A stretch of DNA of 64,000 bases from Mesorhizobium ciceri WSM4083 (GTDB taxonomy: Bacteria; Pseudomonadota; Alphaproteobacteria; Rhizobiales; Rhizobiaceae). The notes below the pieces were generated by a model that searched no databases, had not been told where the DNA came from, and worked only from the letters and a program-made list of their open reading frames with translations. A program made the translations under genes and the position numbers. The stretch is from the NCBI RefSeq assembly GCF_000519305.1, contig NZ_JAFG01000004.1, positions 372,001 to 436,000 on the forward strand, in the 5' to 3' direction. This document shows positions 54,892 to 64,000 of the stretch, piece by piece (the stretch's first letter is position 1; the number at the start of each line of letters is the position of its first letter).

Positions 54892-56279
54892 CGCTTTTCC
54901 GAGACAGGTTGTGGATCCGGATCGCCGCCATTGCGGAATTCGGAGGCGGCAATGCCGTAGCGCTTGAGCTTGTCATAGAAGGTCTTGCGTGGCACGCCGA
55001 GCGCGTCGATGGCGCCGCGCACATCGCCGCCATGGTCGCGCAGCGCATCGCGGATGAGCTGCGCCTCATAGTGGCCGACCCGTTCGGGCAGTGTCGCCGC
55101 AAGCTCCGGCAATTGCGCGGGAACCATCTTCGTCTCCTCATCAGGGCCAAGACCGAGTGCGACACGGTCGGCAAAATGGGCAAGCTCGCGCACATTGCCC
55201 GGCCAGTCATGCGACTGGAGATGATCGCTGACCGCAGCGTTCACCTTCGCGACAGGCCGGCTGAACCGTTCCGCCGCCTTGCCGAGGAAATGCCCAAACA
55301 GCATCGGGATATCGCCGCGCCGTTCGCGCAAGGGCGGTATGCGCAGCGTCACCACGTTGAGACGAAAATACAGATCCTCGCGAAAATCGCCGCGCTGGTC
55401 CGGCCGGCCGAGATCGACCTTGGTCGCCGCGACGACCCTGAGATCGATGCGCCGGATCTCGTTCGAGCCAAGCGGGGTGAGGCTGCGCGTTTCCAGCACC
55501 CGCAGCAGCTTGACCTGGAGCGCCGGCGGCATGGATTCGATCTCGTCGAGGAACAGCGTGCCGCCGCTGGAATGTTCGATGCTGCCGATCCGGCGCCGCT
55601 GCGCGCCGGTGAACGCGCCCGCCTCATGGCCGAACAACTCGCTCTCGATGACGGTCTCCGGCAGGGCGCCGCAATTCAGCGCGACGAAGGGTTTTGCGCG
55701 CCGCCGCCCCCATCGGTGAAGGAGGTCCGCCACCACTTCCTTGCCGGTTCCCGTTTCCCCCTCGACCAGCACATCGACATCCATGTCGGCGATCTGGCGC
55801 AAGGTCTCGCGCAGCCGCCGGATGGCCGGCGCCTCGCCGATCAGCGGCAGGCCGTCTGCGGCCAATGCCGCGGCTTCGCGCAGGCGGCGGTTTTCCATCA
55901 CCAGCCGCCGCTTTTCCGTTGCCCGTTTCAGCGCCTCGACAAGGCGATCGCCGGCATAGGGTTTCGGGATGAAATCGTAGACGCCGTCCTTGAGGGCGGC
56001 CACGGCGAGATCGACATCGCCATGCCCGGTGACCAGGATCACCGGTATGTCGGGGTCGATCGCCTTGATGCGATCGAACAGCTGCAGCCCATTCATGCCC
56101 GGCATGCGGATGTCGCTGACCACCACGCCTTCAAAGGTCCTGTCGACGACGGCAAGTGCTGCCTCGGCGGCGTCGCGCGCGGCCACGGTGAAGCCGGCAA
56201 GCTCGAGCAATTGCGTGGTGGCGTGAAGCAGGTCCGCGTCGTCGTCGACGAGCGCCACCAGCCCTGATCCCTCAATCAT
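54888..56279 (-). CDS. dctD: C4-dicarboxylate response regulator, sigma-54 activator
   Basis: A 463-residue NtrC-family regulator with receiver domain (about residues 1-125; phosphoacceptor in VVSDIRMPG, Asp about 54), AAA+ domain (about 145-385) with Walker A GETGTGKE, the sigma-54 contact motif GAFTGA (about 218) and Walker [10 protein letters not shown], and a Fis-type DNA-binding helix-turn-helix at the C-terminus ([21 protein letters not shown]). The length equals rhizobial DctD. It overlaps dctB by 4 bp upstream. With DctB it activates dctA at the sigma-54 promoter through the palindrome 58214-58239. Regulation is by DctB phosphorylation when C4-dicarboxylates are present. Confidence 0.94.
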   Translation of the reverse strand: MIEGSGLVALVDDDADLLHATTQLLELAGFTVAARDAAEAALAVVDRTFEGVVVSDIRMPGMNGLQLFDRIKAIDPDIPVILVTGHGDVDLAVAALKDGVYDFIPKPYAGDRLVEALKRATEKRRLVMENRRLREAAALAADGLPLIGEAPAIRRLRETLRQIADMDVDVLVEGETGTGKEVVADLLHRWGRRRAKPFVALNCGALPETVIESELFGHEAGAFTGAQRRRIGSIEHSSGGTLFLDEIESMPPALQVKLLRVLETRSLTPLGSNEIRRIDLRVVAATKVDLGRPDQRGDFREDLYFRLNVVTLRIPPLRERRGDIPMLFGHFLGKAAERFSRPVAKVNAAVSDHLQSHDWPGNVRELAHFADRVALGLGPDEETKMVPAQLPELAATLPERVGHYEAQLIRDALRDHGGDVRGAIDALGVPRKTFYDKLKRYGIAASEFRNGGDPDPQPVSEKR

Positions 56280-58081
56280 TCAATTCGCCTCAAGTCGATG
56301 GTGAAGGATGCGCCTGTGCCATTGCCGGGATCGAGCCGCAGCGTGCCGCCCAATTCCTGGGCGATCTCCTGCGAAATCACCAACCCGAGGCCAAGCCCCT
56401 TCTCCTTGGTGGTCTGGAACGGCATGAACAGATTGCCGGCTGCTTCCGGACCGAGGCCAGGGCCATTGTCACGCACCGAAATCAGCACCCTGTCGTCTCG
56501 CTCGGCGAGGTCGATCTCGATGCGGGGATCGGGCTGGTCCTTCATCGCGTCCAGCGCATTCTGCAACAAATTGACGAGAATCTGCTCCAGACGGATGCGG
56601 CTGGCCATGACCGCCGGCGAGGCATTGCCGCGCGGCTTGACGATGGTCACGCCGGAATCGCGGATGCGACCGGACAGCAGCGACAGCGCACCGTCGATCG
56701 CCTCGCGCACGGGCAGTGGCGAGGCAGCAGTGCCGGGCCGACGGGCGAAGGTGCGCAAGGTGCCGGTGATCGCGCCGATGCGCTCGGTCATCGAAACGAT
56801 CGACGTCAGATTGCCGCTGGCCGGTTCGGTCTTGCCGCTGTCGAGAAAACGGCCGGCATTCTCGGCATAGGTGCGGATCGCGGCGACCGGCTGGTTGATC
56901 TCATGCGCCACGCCGGCCGCGATCTGGCCGAGGATGGACAGCCGGTTGGCCTGGGCGAGATCGTCGCGCAGCCGGCGGACCTTGGCTTCGGCGTTCTCAC
57001 GCTCGGCGATTTCGCCTGCAAGTGCGGTGTTGGAGCGCGTCAGCTCGGCCGTTCGCGTGCTGACCCGGCTCTCCAGTTCGACATTCATGCGCGCCAGCGC
57101 CTCTTGCCGCAGCCTGCGCGTTCGCCGGCGCCGGGTCAGCACGTAGGCAAGCAGGCCCGTCAGCAGCAGACCGAGCAGCGTGGTAAGCCGCGCCGTGTTG
57201 GCGGCGGAGGAGAGAGCAGCATCGGCGGGCGTCAGCAGCCAGAGACGCCAGCCGGGAACCGCTCCGGGCAGATCCTGCACCACCTCGACGAACTGGCGTG
57301 GTTTTCCGGCGTTGTCGATCGTCGCGAGGCCATCGCCGGCGCCGCGTCGGATCGGCAGCGGCTCGAAGCCGGCATCGGCCAGTTGGAGCTGCTCATGGGC
57401 TTCGGTGACGGCCTCGGCCGAGAGTGGTGCCAGCGCACGAAACCGCCAGTCGGGCTGGCTGGTGGCCAGCACCACGCCGCGCTCATCGGTGACAAAGACA
57501 AGGAAACCGCTGGAACGCCAATTGGCTTCGACGCCGTCGAGCTCGACCTTCAACACCGCGACGCCAAGCGGCTTGCCGCCATCGTCGACCCGGCTGGCAA
57601 GGTAGAGCCCAGGCTTGCCGCTGATCGTGCCGAGTCCATATTGGCTGGCGGCGCCGTTGGCCATCGCCTCCTGGAAATAGTGACGGAAATTATAATCGAT
57701 GCCGACAAAGCTCGTGGGTTCGCCGGCATTGCTGGCTGATATCGCGATGCCTGCCGTGTCGATGACATAGATGGCGGACGCCGAGGCGTCGCCGGCAATC
57801 GCCTTGAGCTTGTCGTTGAGGGCCTGTTCTTTCATTTTCCCGGCCCGGCGCAGAGCGCCGCGCACAGCATCATCGCGCGCCAGGACCAGTGGAACCAGGC
57901 GTTGCTTTTCGATTTCGCCGGTCAGGGTTCCCGCCGCCAGCGGCAGAGCGGCAAGCGCTGTGTCGCGCAGATTGTCGGCAGCCTGGCCGGAGGCAATGCG
58001 CCCGGCGATGGCGATAGCGCCGGCCAGGACGGCAAGGGAGACGACCACGACGAGCCAGCGGCCATTGCGCAGCCGGGCCAC
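56276..58081 (-). CDS. dctB: C4-dicarboxylate sensor histidine kinase
   Basis: About 601 residues from GTG 58081. It has a first membrane helix ([20 protein letters not shown]), a periplasmic tandem PAS/dCache-type sensor (about residues 45-300; [20 protein letters not shown]), a second helix ([17 protein letters not shown], about 310), a coiled linker rich in Arg and Glu, the H-box [19 protein letters not shown] (about 400), and ATPase boxes [18 protein letters not shown] and GLGLGLVIS. It phosphorylates DctD. The frame is open to 58303, but ATG candidates at 58249 and 58240 lie at or in the DctD-binding palindrome, so a start inside the operon is preferred. The usual length is about 600-620. 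Confidence 0.9.
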   Translation of the reverse strand: MARLRNGRWLVVVVSLAVLAGAIAIAGRIASGQAADNLRDTALAALPLAAGTLTGEIEKQRLVPLVLARDDAVRGALRRAGKMKEQALNDKLKAIAGDASASAIYVIDTAGIAISASNAGEPTSFVGIDYNFRHYFQEAMANGAASQYGLGTISGKPGLYLASRVDDGGKPLGVAVLKVELDGVEANWRSSGFLVFVTDERGVVLATSQPDWRFRALAPLSAEAVTEAHEQLQLADAGFEPLPIRRGAGDGLATIDNAGKPRQFVEVVQDLPGAVPGWRLWLLTPADAALSSAANTARLTTLLGLLLTGLLAYVLTRRRRTRRLRQEALARMNVELESRVSTRTAELTRSNTALAGEIAERENAEAKVRRLRDDLAQANRLSILGQIAAGVAHEINQPVAAIRTYAENAGRFLDSGKTEPASGNLTSIVSMTERIGAITGTLRTFARRPGTAASPLPVREAIDGALSLLSGRIRDSGVTIVKPRGNASPAVMASRIRLEQILVNLLQNALDAMKDQPDPRIEIDLAERDDRVLISVRDNGPGLGPEAAGNLFMPFQTTKEKGLGLGLVISQEIAQELGGTLRLDPGNGTGASFTIDLRRIE

Positions 58082-58213
58082 TGCCTCGCGCAGCAACTCA
58101 CGGCCGGCAAACCCCTGGGATTCGCTATCGATGCCTGCTTGCGGCGTCTGCCCTCTCCCTTTTGCTCGCAGCCTTGCGGTCAGTGTAATGCGAAAATCCG
58201 CCCAGGCAAACGC

Positions 58214-58239
58214 TGTCTGTGCGGAAATCCGCACAGACA
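58214..58239. promoter_or_regulatory. DctD upstream activating palindrome
   Basis: TGTCTGTGCGGA (58214-58225) and its exact complement TCCGCACAGACA (58228-58239) around AA. It is centred about 74 bases upstream of the -24 element of dctA. The pattern TGTGCGGAAATCCGCACA matches the type of site described for DctD in rhizobia (recalled, not checked). A degenerate partner may lie at 58263-58280. Confidence 0.82.
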
Positions 58240-58297
58240 TTCGCCGCATGGCTTCGAGCAAAGGCGGAATTGCCGGGATTCCGGCCTTTCCGCAAAC

Positions 58298-58313
58298 TGG
58301 CACAGCGCTTGCA
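58298..58313 (+). promoter_or_regulatory. Sigma-54 (-24/-12) promoter of dctA
   Basis: TGGCAC (58298-58303), AGCGC, TTGCA (58309-58313): GG and GC are 12 bases apart, as sigma-54 requires. It lies 94 bases ahead of the dctA start codon and downstream of the DctD site, giving classic RpoN/DctD control. Confidence 0.9.
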
Positions 58314-58406
58314 AAACTCCTTGGCAGCGGCGCGCGACCGGAACGCCGCGATGGGAGAAGTCACGCAGGGCGGTGCATTCCGCCCTATCCGGCCAGGGAG
58401 AGTTCG

Positions 58407-59735
58407 ATGCACATCGCAGACCATTCAGGCGCGTCTTCCGCGCAGCGCAAACCTTTCTATGCCCAACTCTACGTGCAGGTGCTCGTCGCGATCACCGTCG
58501 GCATCCTGCTCGGCCATTTCTATCCGTCCGTCGGCGAAAGCATGAAGCCGCTCGGCGACGCCTTCATCAAGCTGGTCAAGATGATCATCGCACCGGTCAT
58601 CTTCCTGACCGTGACGACAGGCATTGCCGGCATGAGCGACCTGCAGAAGGTCGGGCGTGTCGCCGGCAAGGCGATGCTCTATTTCCTCACTTTTTCGACG
58701 TTGGCGCTGATCATCGGCCTTGTCGTCGCCAATGTCGTGCAGCCGGGCGCCGGCTTCAACATCGACCCGGCGACGCTCGACGCCTCGACCATCAGCACTT
58801 ACGCCGCCAAGGCGCACGACCAGTCGGTCACCGGCTTCCTGATGAACATCATCCCGTCGACCATCGTCGGCGCCTTCGCCGACGGCGACATCCTGCAGGT
58901 GCTGTTCTTCTCGGTGCTGTTCGGCGTCGCGCTGGCTCTGGTTGGCGACAAGGGCACGCCCGTGCTCAATTTCCTGCAGGCGCTGACGACGCCGATCTTC
59001 AAGCTGGTCAGCGTGCTGATGAAGGCCGCCCCTATCGGCGCCTTCGGCGCCATGGCATTCACCATCGGCAAATACGGCATTGGCGCGGTCATCAACCTCG
59101 CCATGCTGGTCGGCACCTTCTACGTGACGTCGTTTCTGTTCGTGTTCGTCGTGCTGGGCGCGGTCTGCCGTTACAACGGCTTCTCCATCCTGTCCCTGAT
59201 CCGCTACATCAAGGAAGAGCTGCTGCTGGTGCTGGGCACCTCCTCGTCGGAGGCCGCCCTGCCCTCGCTGATGGAAAAGATGGAGAAGGCCGGCGCCAAG
59301 CGCTCGGTGGTCGGACTGGTCATCCCGACCGGCTATTCCTTCAACCTCGACGGCACCAACATCTACATGACGCTGGCGGCGCTGTTCATCGCGCAGGCGA
59401 CCAACATCCATTTGTCGATCGGCGACCAGATCCTGCTGCTGCTGGTTGCCATGCTCTCGTCCAAGGGAGCCGCCGGCATCACCGGAGCGGGCTTCATCAC
59501 CCTTGCCGCCACGCTTTCGGTGGTTCCGGCGGTTCCCGTTGCCGGCATGGCGCTGATCCTCGGCGTCGACCGTTTCATGTCGGAGTGCCGGGCACTGACC
59601 AATTTCATCGGCAATGCCGTCGCCACGCTGGTGGTGGCGCGCTGGGAAGGCGAACTCGACGAAGCCAAGCTGGCGAGGGCGCTGGCGGGCACGGCTGACG
59701 ACAGCCTGCCGGCGGACATCGTTCCCGCCGAGTAA
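58407..59735 (+). CDS. dctA: C4-dicarboxylate transporter
   Basis: A 442-residue DAACS symporter importing succinate, fumarate and malate with protons or sodium; in nodulating rhizobia it feeds the bacteroid. Motifs: [18 protein letters not shown] (about residue 60), the HP1 tip [17 protein letters not shown] (about 275), [21 protein letters not shown] (about 305-325) and [12 protein letters not shown] at HP2. ATG 58407 has GGGAG 7 bases ahead. It is divergent from dctB-dctD and followed by a 13-bp-stem terminator. Confidence 0.96.
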   Translation: MHIADHSGASSAQRKPFYAQLYVQVLVAITVGILLGHFYPSVGESMKPLGDAFIKLVKMIIAPVIFLTVTTGIAGMSDLQKVGRVAGKAMLYFLTFSTLALIIGLVVANVVQPGAGFNIDPATLDASTISTYAAKAHDQSVTGFLMNIIPSTIVGAFADGDILQVLFFSVLFGVALALVGDKGTPVLNFLQALTTPIFKLVSVLMKAAPIGAFGAMAFTIGKYGIGAVINLAMLVGTFYVTSFLFVFVVLGAVCRYNGFSILSLIRYIKEELLLVLGTSSSEAALPSLMEKMEKAGAKRSVVGLVIPTGYSFNLDGTNIYMTLAALFIAQATNIHLSIGDQILLLLVAMLSSKGAAGITGAGFITLAATLSVVPAVPVAGMALILGVDRFMSECRALTNFIGNAVATLVVARWEGELDEAKLARALAGTADDSLPADIVPAE

Positions 59736-59754
59736 TCACGCGCGGTCAATGCGA

Positions 59755-59785
59755 AAAGGCCGGAGGCGTGCTGCCTCCGGCCTTT
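59755..59785. terminator. Bidirectional terminator after dctA
   Basis: AAAGGCCGGAGGC (59755-59767) pairs perfectly with GCCTCCGGCCTTT (59773-59785), loop GTGCT. A and T tails on both sides serve dctA and the convergent kinase operon (stop 59804). Confidence 0.92.
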
Positions 59786-59803
59786 GTCATGCAGGTCGCA
59801 ACG

Positions 59804-60832
59804 TCAAACGATGCCGGTCTTGCTCAGCGGCGTGTCCGGAAACGTGCTTGGACCGACAGGCCTGCGGGCTGCCAAAGTGCCCCCGTCGTCGAACAGAACA
59901 AGGCTGGCGGCGCCGACCAGCCCGGCATGGCGGCCGAGCTGCGCCGAAACGACCGGCACGTCACGATAGGCGCGCATGGCCCGCTGCCTGATGGTCGCCT
60001 CGATGGTCGGCGCCATCAGATCGAGCCCATTGGCGATGCCGCCGCCGACGACCAGCACATCGGGCGAATAGAGATGCAGGAGGTTGGTGAACCCGACGCC
60101 CAGCCAGCGCGCTTCCTCCTCCAGCAAGGCCGAGGCAAGAGCGTCGCTCAGCCTTGCCGCCTCGACGACATGGCGGCCGGTCACCTCCGCATCCGCTGAC
60201 AGGCGCCGCAAGGCCGAGCCGTCTCCGGCCGCCGTGGCGGCGGTGGCGCGGCGGCCAAGTGCTGTTCCCGAGGCGATAGCCTCGAAGCAGCCGACGACGC
60301 CGCACACGCAGCGCTCGCCTTCATTGGTGATGGTCATGTGACCGATCTCGGCGGCAAGGCCACGGCGGCCATGCAGGATGCGCCCATCGACGACGACACC
60401 ACCGCCGATACCGGTCGACACCGTGACGAAGACCAGCGAGCGAGCGCCATGGCCGGCGCCGAAGCGCCATTCGCCGAGCGCCGCGGCGTTGGCGTCGTTC
60501 TCCAGCCGCACCGGCAGGCCGAGCCGCCGTTCGAGGATGTCGGCAAGCGGTACGTCCAGCCAGCCGGCGAGTGTCGGCGGACCGACGGCGATGCCGGCCA
60601 GCGGATCGAGCGGTCCCGGCGCGCCAACGCCGACGCCGACGATCGAAAGCGCCGGTGCCTCGGCATGGACAGTCGCCGCCAACGCCTCGATCTGGCCGAT
60701 CACCACATCGGGGCCGGCCTGCGCCTGCGTCGGCACCGCCGCGAATGCCAGTATCTTGCCTTCACGGTCGACCAGGGCGGCACGAAGCTCCGTCCCGCCA
60801 AGATCGATCGCAAGGGCGGCTTCTGTTGTCAT
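59804..60832 (-). CDS. ROK-family sugar kinase
   Basis: A 342-residue kinase without a DNA-binding domain, so an enzyme rather than a ROK repressor. Seen: the N-terminal phosphate loop LAIDLGGTELRAALVD, the catalytic stretch LENDANAAALGEWRFG (about residue 105) and the zinc-binding ROK signature CVCGVVGCFEAIASG (about 165). ATG 60832 overlaps the epimerase stop by 4 bp. Last in the leftward operon. In this family it could phosphorylate glucose, fructose, allose or another hexose; with an epimerase beside it, an allulose- or pentulose-type sugar is possible. Confidence 0.88.
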   Translation of the reverse strand: MTTEAALAIDLGGTELRAALVDREGKILAFAAVPTQAQAGPDVVIGQIEALAATVHAEAPALSIVGVGVGAPGPLDPLAGIAVGPPTLAGWLDVPLADILERRLGLPVRLENDANAAALGEWRFGAGHGARSLVFVTVSTGIGGGVVVDGRILHGRRGLAAEIGHMTITNEGERCVCGVVGCFEAIASGTALGRRATAATAAGDGSALRRLSADAEVTGRHVVEAARLSDALASALLEEEARWLGVGFTNLLHLYSPDVLVVGGGIANGLDLMAPTIEATIRQRAMRAYRDVPVVSAQLGRHAGLVGAASLVLFDDGGTLAARRPVGPSTFPDTPLSKTGIV

Positions 60833-61551
60833 GCCGCTACCTTCAAGCCGTGCAGCCAGCCGATGCGGCCGGCGAGATCCTTGTCACTGAAGGCGAGCGA
60901 ACCGAGAACCACCGTCTCGGCTCCGGCGGCACGCAGCAATGGCACGGTCTCGTGGCGGATGCCGCCATCGGCGGCCAGAACCACGTCCGCCTCGCGGCCG
61001 GCCTTTCTCAGGATGGCGCGGGCAGCGCCCAGCCTGTCGCAGGCCTTGTCGGAGAGGCTCTGGCCCTTGACGCCGATTGCGGTTCCCAGAAGCGTGACGA
61101 AGGCGACCTCGGAGACGAAAGGCGTCACCGTCTCGACCGGTGTCTCCAGCCTGAGCACGATTCCGGCTTCGGCGCCGAGTTCACGCGCCAGCCTAACGGC
61201 GCGCAATCCCGCCTCGCCATTCTCGGCATGGACGCTGATCATGTCGGCGCCGGCCTCAATGAACTGACGCGTCTGCGCCTCGACGATTGCTTCATCGACC
61301 ATCAGATGGACATGGATGGGTTTCGCCGTCAGCCCGGCGATGCGAGCGACGAGATCGGGGAAGAACAGGAAGGACGGGGCAAAATGCCCGTCGGCGACAT
61401 CGATATGGTGAAGGTCGACATGGGGTTCGATGCGCTTCAAGTCGCTCTCGAAATTGGCGAGGTTGGCCGACCACAGCGAGAATTCGGCGATCAGACGATC
61501 GCGTGGCAATGCGGCAATGGCGGCTGGGCCTGGCAGGGGCTTTGAGGTCAT
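60829..61551 (-). CDS. Ribulose-phosphate 3-epimerase family protein
   Basis: A 240-residue TIM-barrel epimerase. Metal-site residues are recognised in HHIDVADGHFAPSF (about residue 49), the His of IHVHLMVDEA (about 78) and the second acid loop AADGGIR (about 185). The family includes ribulose-5-phosphate 3-epimerase and allulose-6-phosphate 3-epimerase (AlsE). This copy is likely pathway-specific because it is embedded in a five-gene catabolic operon, not next to Calvin or pentose phosphate genes. It overlaps neighbours by 4 bp on both sides. Confidence 0.85.
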   Translation of the reverse strand: MTSKPLPGPAAIAALPRDRLIAEFSLWSANLANFESDLKRIEPHVDLHHIDVADGHFAPSFLFFPDLVARIAGLTAKPIHVHLMVDEAIVEAQTRQFIEAGADMISVHAENGEAGLRAVRLARELGAEAGIVLRLETPVETVTPFVSEVAFVTLLGTAIGVKGQSLSDKACDRLGAARAILRKAGREADVVLAADGGIRHETVPLLRAAGAETVVLGSLAFSDKDLAGRIGWLHGLKVAA

Positions 61552-62378
61552 GATTGGTCCTGATTGTTGAAATGTCCGTCGAGAAAGCCGCCGATGGCGG
61601 CGCGGATTTCGGCAAAGTGGCGATCCTTGTCGGCGGCCTTCGGCGTCACCTCGGCGAAGGCGGCGTCGGGGATGGCCCCGGCAAGCTCGCGCGCGGTCGC
61701 CAAGGGATGGACGAGATCGATGCCGCTGCCGATGACGAGTGTCGGGAGCGCGAGCCCGGCGGCCGTTGCCCGCGTGACACCGGGCCCGTCGTTTGCGATC
61801 GCCTGCATCACCTCGGCGAAGACGGCCGCGTTGTCGCGCGCGAAGAAGCCGAGCAGGGAAGCGAGATTGTCCGGCGCCTCGGTGCGAAAGCGCGCGGCGG
61901 TCGCGGAAGCGGCGAAGATATCCCGCGCCTCATCCAGTGGATGGCTACGGATAAGCTCCGCCACTTCCACGTAGGGGAGCATGTTTTGCGGCGCCGCATC
62001 GAAAGCCCAGGCAGGACGAACAAGGACCAAACCCAGGACCCGGTCCGGGTGGCGGGCGGCAAGCTGCAAGGCGATGGCCGCGCCCATCGATATGCCGCCG
62101 GCGACGAAACGATCGAGGCCGGCAGCATCGGCGGCGGCCAGCGCGTCATCGGCGAACATCGCGATCGAAAAGGGCCGCGTCGTGCCGGCGCCGGAACCGC
62201 CCTGCGCGCGGCATTCGACGGTGAGCCGGCGGTATGACGGGCCATCGGGAAAGTTCTGCGCCACCTGCGCAGCGTCACCGCCGAGGCCATGCTGGAAGAC
62301 GATGGGAAATCCCTGCCCCGTGTCGAAGACACGAAGTGCGGCATCGTCGCGCAGCAGGATCGCGGGTGCTGCGCCCAT
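61548..62378 (-). CDS. Alpha/beta-fold hydrolase
   Basis: A 276-residue hydrolase with an oxyanion segment VFQHGLGGD (about residue 30), a nucleophile elbow AGGISMGAAIAL (about 95, Ser nucleophile), the acid in GSGIDLVHP (about 218) and the His in DKDRHFAEI (about 250). ATG 62378 shares one base with the stop of the isomerase gene (TGATG). It overlaps the epimerase gene by 4 bp. A lactonase or esterase role in the sugar pathway fits the context (inference). It could also be a generic esterase. Confidence 0.87.
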   Translation of the reverse strand: MGAAPAILLRDDAALRVFDTGQGFPIVFQHGLGGDAAQVAQNFPDGPSYRRLTVECRAQGGSGAGTTRPFSIAMFADDALAAADAAGLDRFVAGGISMGAAIALQLAARHPDRVLGLVLVRPAWAFDAAPQNMLPYVEVAELIRSHPLDEARDIFAASATAARFRTEAPDNLASLLGFFARDNAAVFAEVMQAIANDGPGVTRATAAGLALPTLVIGSGIDLVHPLATARELAGAIPDAAFAEVTPKAADKDRHFAEIRAAIGGFLDGHFNNQDQS

Positions 62379-63196
62379 CAGAGGAGCCCCCGCAGAAAGG
62401 CTGCGACGCCGGGGGCTTCGTCGGCGGATAGCCCGTGGGTGACGAGCGATCCGTCGAAGCCCGCTGCCTTCAGCCGTGAAACAAAATCCGGAAAATCGAC
62501 GATGCCTTGTCCTGCAGTGGCAAAGCGGCCGTCGCCAAAGCGGTCCTTGGCATGTGCCATGGCGATGTGGCCGGCGGCCTCGTCGATCGCTGCGGCAACG
62601 ATGGCACGCGCCTCGCCGGGCGTGGCGTGTTCGAACAGGTTCGCCGGATCGAGCACGATCTTCAGATGCTTTGACCCCATCTCGGCGATCAGCCTGGTCG
62701 CATCCTTGGCCGAGGTGACGATGTTGGCCTGTTCGGGCTCGATGCCGAGATGGACGCCGGCATCTTCGGCCAGCGCCAGCGCCTTCTCCATCTCGGCGGC
62801 CATGTCGGACCAGGCGGCAGGCGTGGCGCTGTCGGGGTGATACGCCCACTGATCGGCAGCGTTGCGCGAGCCGGTGCAGAGCGTGACCAGCGGGATATCG
62901 AGGGCAGCAGCAGCCTCGATGACGACGGCGAGACGCCGAAGGCCATCGTCGCGCACGGCTTTGTCGGGATGCGCCATGTTGTAGGTGCCCGACAGTGCTG
63001 CGAGTGAAACGCCGTTCGACTGCGCCGCGGTGCGGATGGAAGCGACGGCATTTGCCGGAACCGCTTCCGGCATCGACGGCAGGCTGGCGCAAGCGAGATT
63101 GAACTGTGTCGTCTCATAGCCAGCCTGACGCACCGCCGTCAGCACGGCGGCCGGCTCGGTGCCCGCAAATGTCTTGGCGAAAATGCCGAGACGCAT
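62378..63196 (-). CDS. Sugar phosphate isomerase/epimerase family (xylose isomerase-like TIM barrel)
   Basis: A 272-residue TIM barrel of the AP-endonuclease-2/xylose isomerase superfamily. Metal ligands are seen as Glu in GIEPEQAN (about residue 150), Asp in IVLDPANLFEH (about 183) and His in IAMAHAKDRFG (about 216). The last ligand, usually Glu in a V-x-x-E-G stretch, appears as VTHGLSADEA, so the fourth ligand is uncertain. Its ATG shares one base with the stop of the dehydrogenase gene. It acts with a Gfo/Idh/MocA dehydrogenase, as commonly seen in inositol and oxo-sugar pathways. Confidence 0.85.
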   Translation of the reverse strand: MRLGIFAKTFAGTEPAAVLTAVRQAGYETTQFNLACASLPSMPEAVPANAVASIRTAAQSNGVSLAALSGTYNMAHPDKAVRDDGLRRLAVVIEAAAALDIPLVTLCTGSRNAADQWAYHPDSATPAAWSDMAAEMEKALALAEDAGVHLGIEPEQANIVTSAKDATRLIAEMGSKHLKIVLDPANLFEHATPGEARAIVAAAIDEAAGHIAMAHAKDRFGDGRFATAGQGIVDFPDFVSRLKAAGFDGSLVTHGLSADEAPGVAAFLRGLL

Positions 63197-64000
63197 CAGA
63201 CCGACCCCGAAACCGAGGCAAGCTCGACCCGCTCACCAGTCTCGACCGAACGCGCAATGGCGACCATGGCGCGGATAGAGGCGATGCCGTCCTCGACATT
63301 GGCGCCGCGCATCGGCGCGCCGGTCAGCACCGTATCGGCAAGGCCTTCCAACTGGCGGCGGAAGAAATGACCGTCGGCACCGAGCGGCTTGTGGGCGGTG
63401 GCAGTCTTCTCGTGAAAGATCTCGACCTCGCTGGCGCGGAAGTACCAGGGGTTGAATGTCCTGGCGATGACGGAGCCGTTCTCGCCATAGAGCTGAAAAC
63501 CTTCGTGCCAGTCCATGCGGACGGCGACGGTGAGGTCGAGGTGGCCGAGCGCGCCGCTGGCGAACTCGGTCTCGACGAACCAGCAATAGGCGCCGAATTT
63601 CTCATTGAGGCGGGCGCGCACGGCGACGATATCGCCGCACAGGAAACGCGCCGTGTCGACGAGATGCGAGCCATGCGCCAGCATGAAATACTGCCTGAGA
63701 TCGGCCTTCGGATTTCCTGCCGGCTTCCTCGCGAGCTTGCTGGTGACGGGCAGCGGCTGCACTGCATCGGTGTTGGTGTAGCGATGGGTGGAATCGCAGT
63801 ACCAGGCCTTCAGCGCCAGCACTTCGCCGATCTCGTCGCGAACGAAGTCGCGCGCCTCTTCCAGTGCCGGATCGAAGCGCTTCATGTGGCCTACCTGCAG
63901 GATCTTGCCCGAGCGCCTGACCGCTTCGGCCAGCGCCTCGCCTTCCTCAACCGAGGTGCCGATCGGCTTTTCACAGAGAACATGCTTGCCGGCGTTGAGC
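63196..64000 (-). CDS. Gfo/Idh/MocA-family oxidoreductase (5' end beyond window)
   Basis: The frame is open to the right edge (base 64000), so the N-terminal Rossmann motif is off the window; about 267 residues are visible. Visible motifs are AGKHVLCEKPIG (the EKP motif that places the catalytic lysine) and the C-terminal beta-sheet domain starting near HMKRFDPALEEARDFV, with a DTARFLCGD helix segment. It is an NAD(P)-dependent dehydrogenase of a sugar or polyol. It is first among the visible genes of the leftward operon; the promoter lies outside the window. ATG at 63885 is internal, not the start. Confidence 0.9.
   Translation of the reverse strand, partial: LNAGKHVLCEKPIGTSVEEGEALAEAVRRSGKILQVGHMKRFDPALEEARDFVRDEIGEVLALKAWYCDSTHRYTNTDAVQPLPVTSKLARKPAGNPKADLRQYFMLAHGSHLVDTARFLCGDIVAVRARLNEKFGAYCWFVETEFASGALGHLDLTVAVRMDWHEGFQLYGENGSVIARTFNPWYFRASEVEIFHEKTATAHKPLGADGHFFRRQLEGLADTVLTGAPMRGANVEDGIASIRAMVAIARSVETGERVELASVSGSV

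Noticed and set aside
61548..63092. A 514-residue hydrolase with an N-terminal extension to 63092
   Set aside because: The extension overlaps the isomerase gene out of phase and is Arg-rich; ATG 62378 gives a normal 276-residue hydrolase.

Overview
The window is high-GC DNA, densely packed and without rRNA, tRNA, phage or insertion-sequence genes that I could recognise. Gene content points to an alphaproteobacterium of the order Rhizobiales, most likely Mesorhizobium or a close relative. The evidence is a dctA/dctB-dctD C4-dicarboxylate module with a sigma-54 promoter, a second short FtsZ (FtsZ2 type), an FMN riboswitch in front of a stand-alone ribH2, a RhaD-type aldolase-dehydrogenase fusion, sarcosine oxidase genes and rhizobial-style intergenic palindromes. 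The genus is inference; no marker gene fixes it.

Layout. 1-6.8 kb: end of a sarcosine oxidase operon (soxA, soxG), a DUF1989-GcvT fusion probably working on methylated amines, and an APC amino-acid permease. 6.9-12.1 kb: a leftward tetR-adaptor-RND efflux operon with a palindromic operator. 12.2-13.9 kb: an acyl-CoA synthetase. 14-25.3 kb: a sugar-salvage region with a SorC-type regulator, a bifunctional class II aldolase/short-chain dehydrogenase, two alpha/beta hydrolases, a sugar ABC transporter, and divergent mtnK-mtnA (methylthioribose kinase and methylthioribose-1-phosphate isomerase). 25.3-29.1 kb: an Lrp regulator and MFS transporter, riboswitch-controlled ribH2, and class II fructose-bisphosphate aldolase.

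29.1-36.5 kb: a five-gene leftward operon of poorly characterised proteins (SWIM zinc finger, DUF5691, MoxR-type AAA+ ATPase, DUF5682, VWA). This is the best candidate for an under-described system. 36.7-37.8 kb: ftsZ2. 38.3-39.6 kb: a glutamine-synthetase-like ligase. 39.8-45.8 kb: an iron-siderophore uptake locus (AraC regulator, TonB receptor, Tat-exported binding protein, fused FhuB permease) without its ATPase. 45.9-48.9 kb: a leftward operon pairing a periplasmic amino-acid-binding protein with a DAACS-type symporter and an Asp/Glu-type racemase.

49-54.4 kb: an SDR protein, anmK (anhydromuramic acid kinase), a PstS-like phosphate-binding protein and a Na/phosphate cotransporter. 54.4-59.7 kb: GNAT acetyltransferase, dctD, dctB and divergent dctA. 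59.8-64 kb: a tightly coupled leftward operon (Gfo/Idh/MocA dehydrogenase cut by the window end, TIM-barrel isomerase, alpha/beta hydrolase, ribulose-phosphate-type epimerase, ROK kinase) that looks like a catabolic pathway for an unidentified sugar or polyol.

Overall the segment is nutrient-scavenging chromosome: amine demethylation, nucleoside-derived sugar salvage, siderophore, phosphate, dicarboxylate and cell-wall sugar uptake, each with a local regulator.
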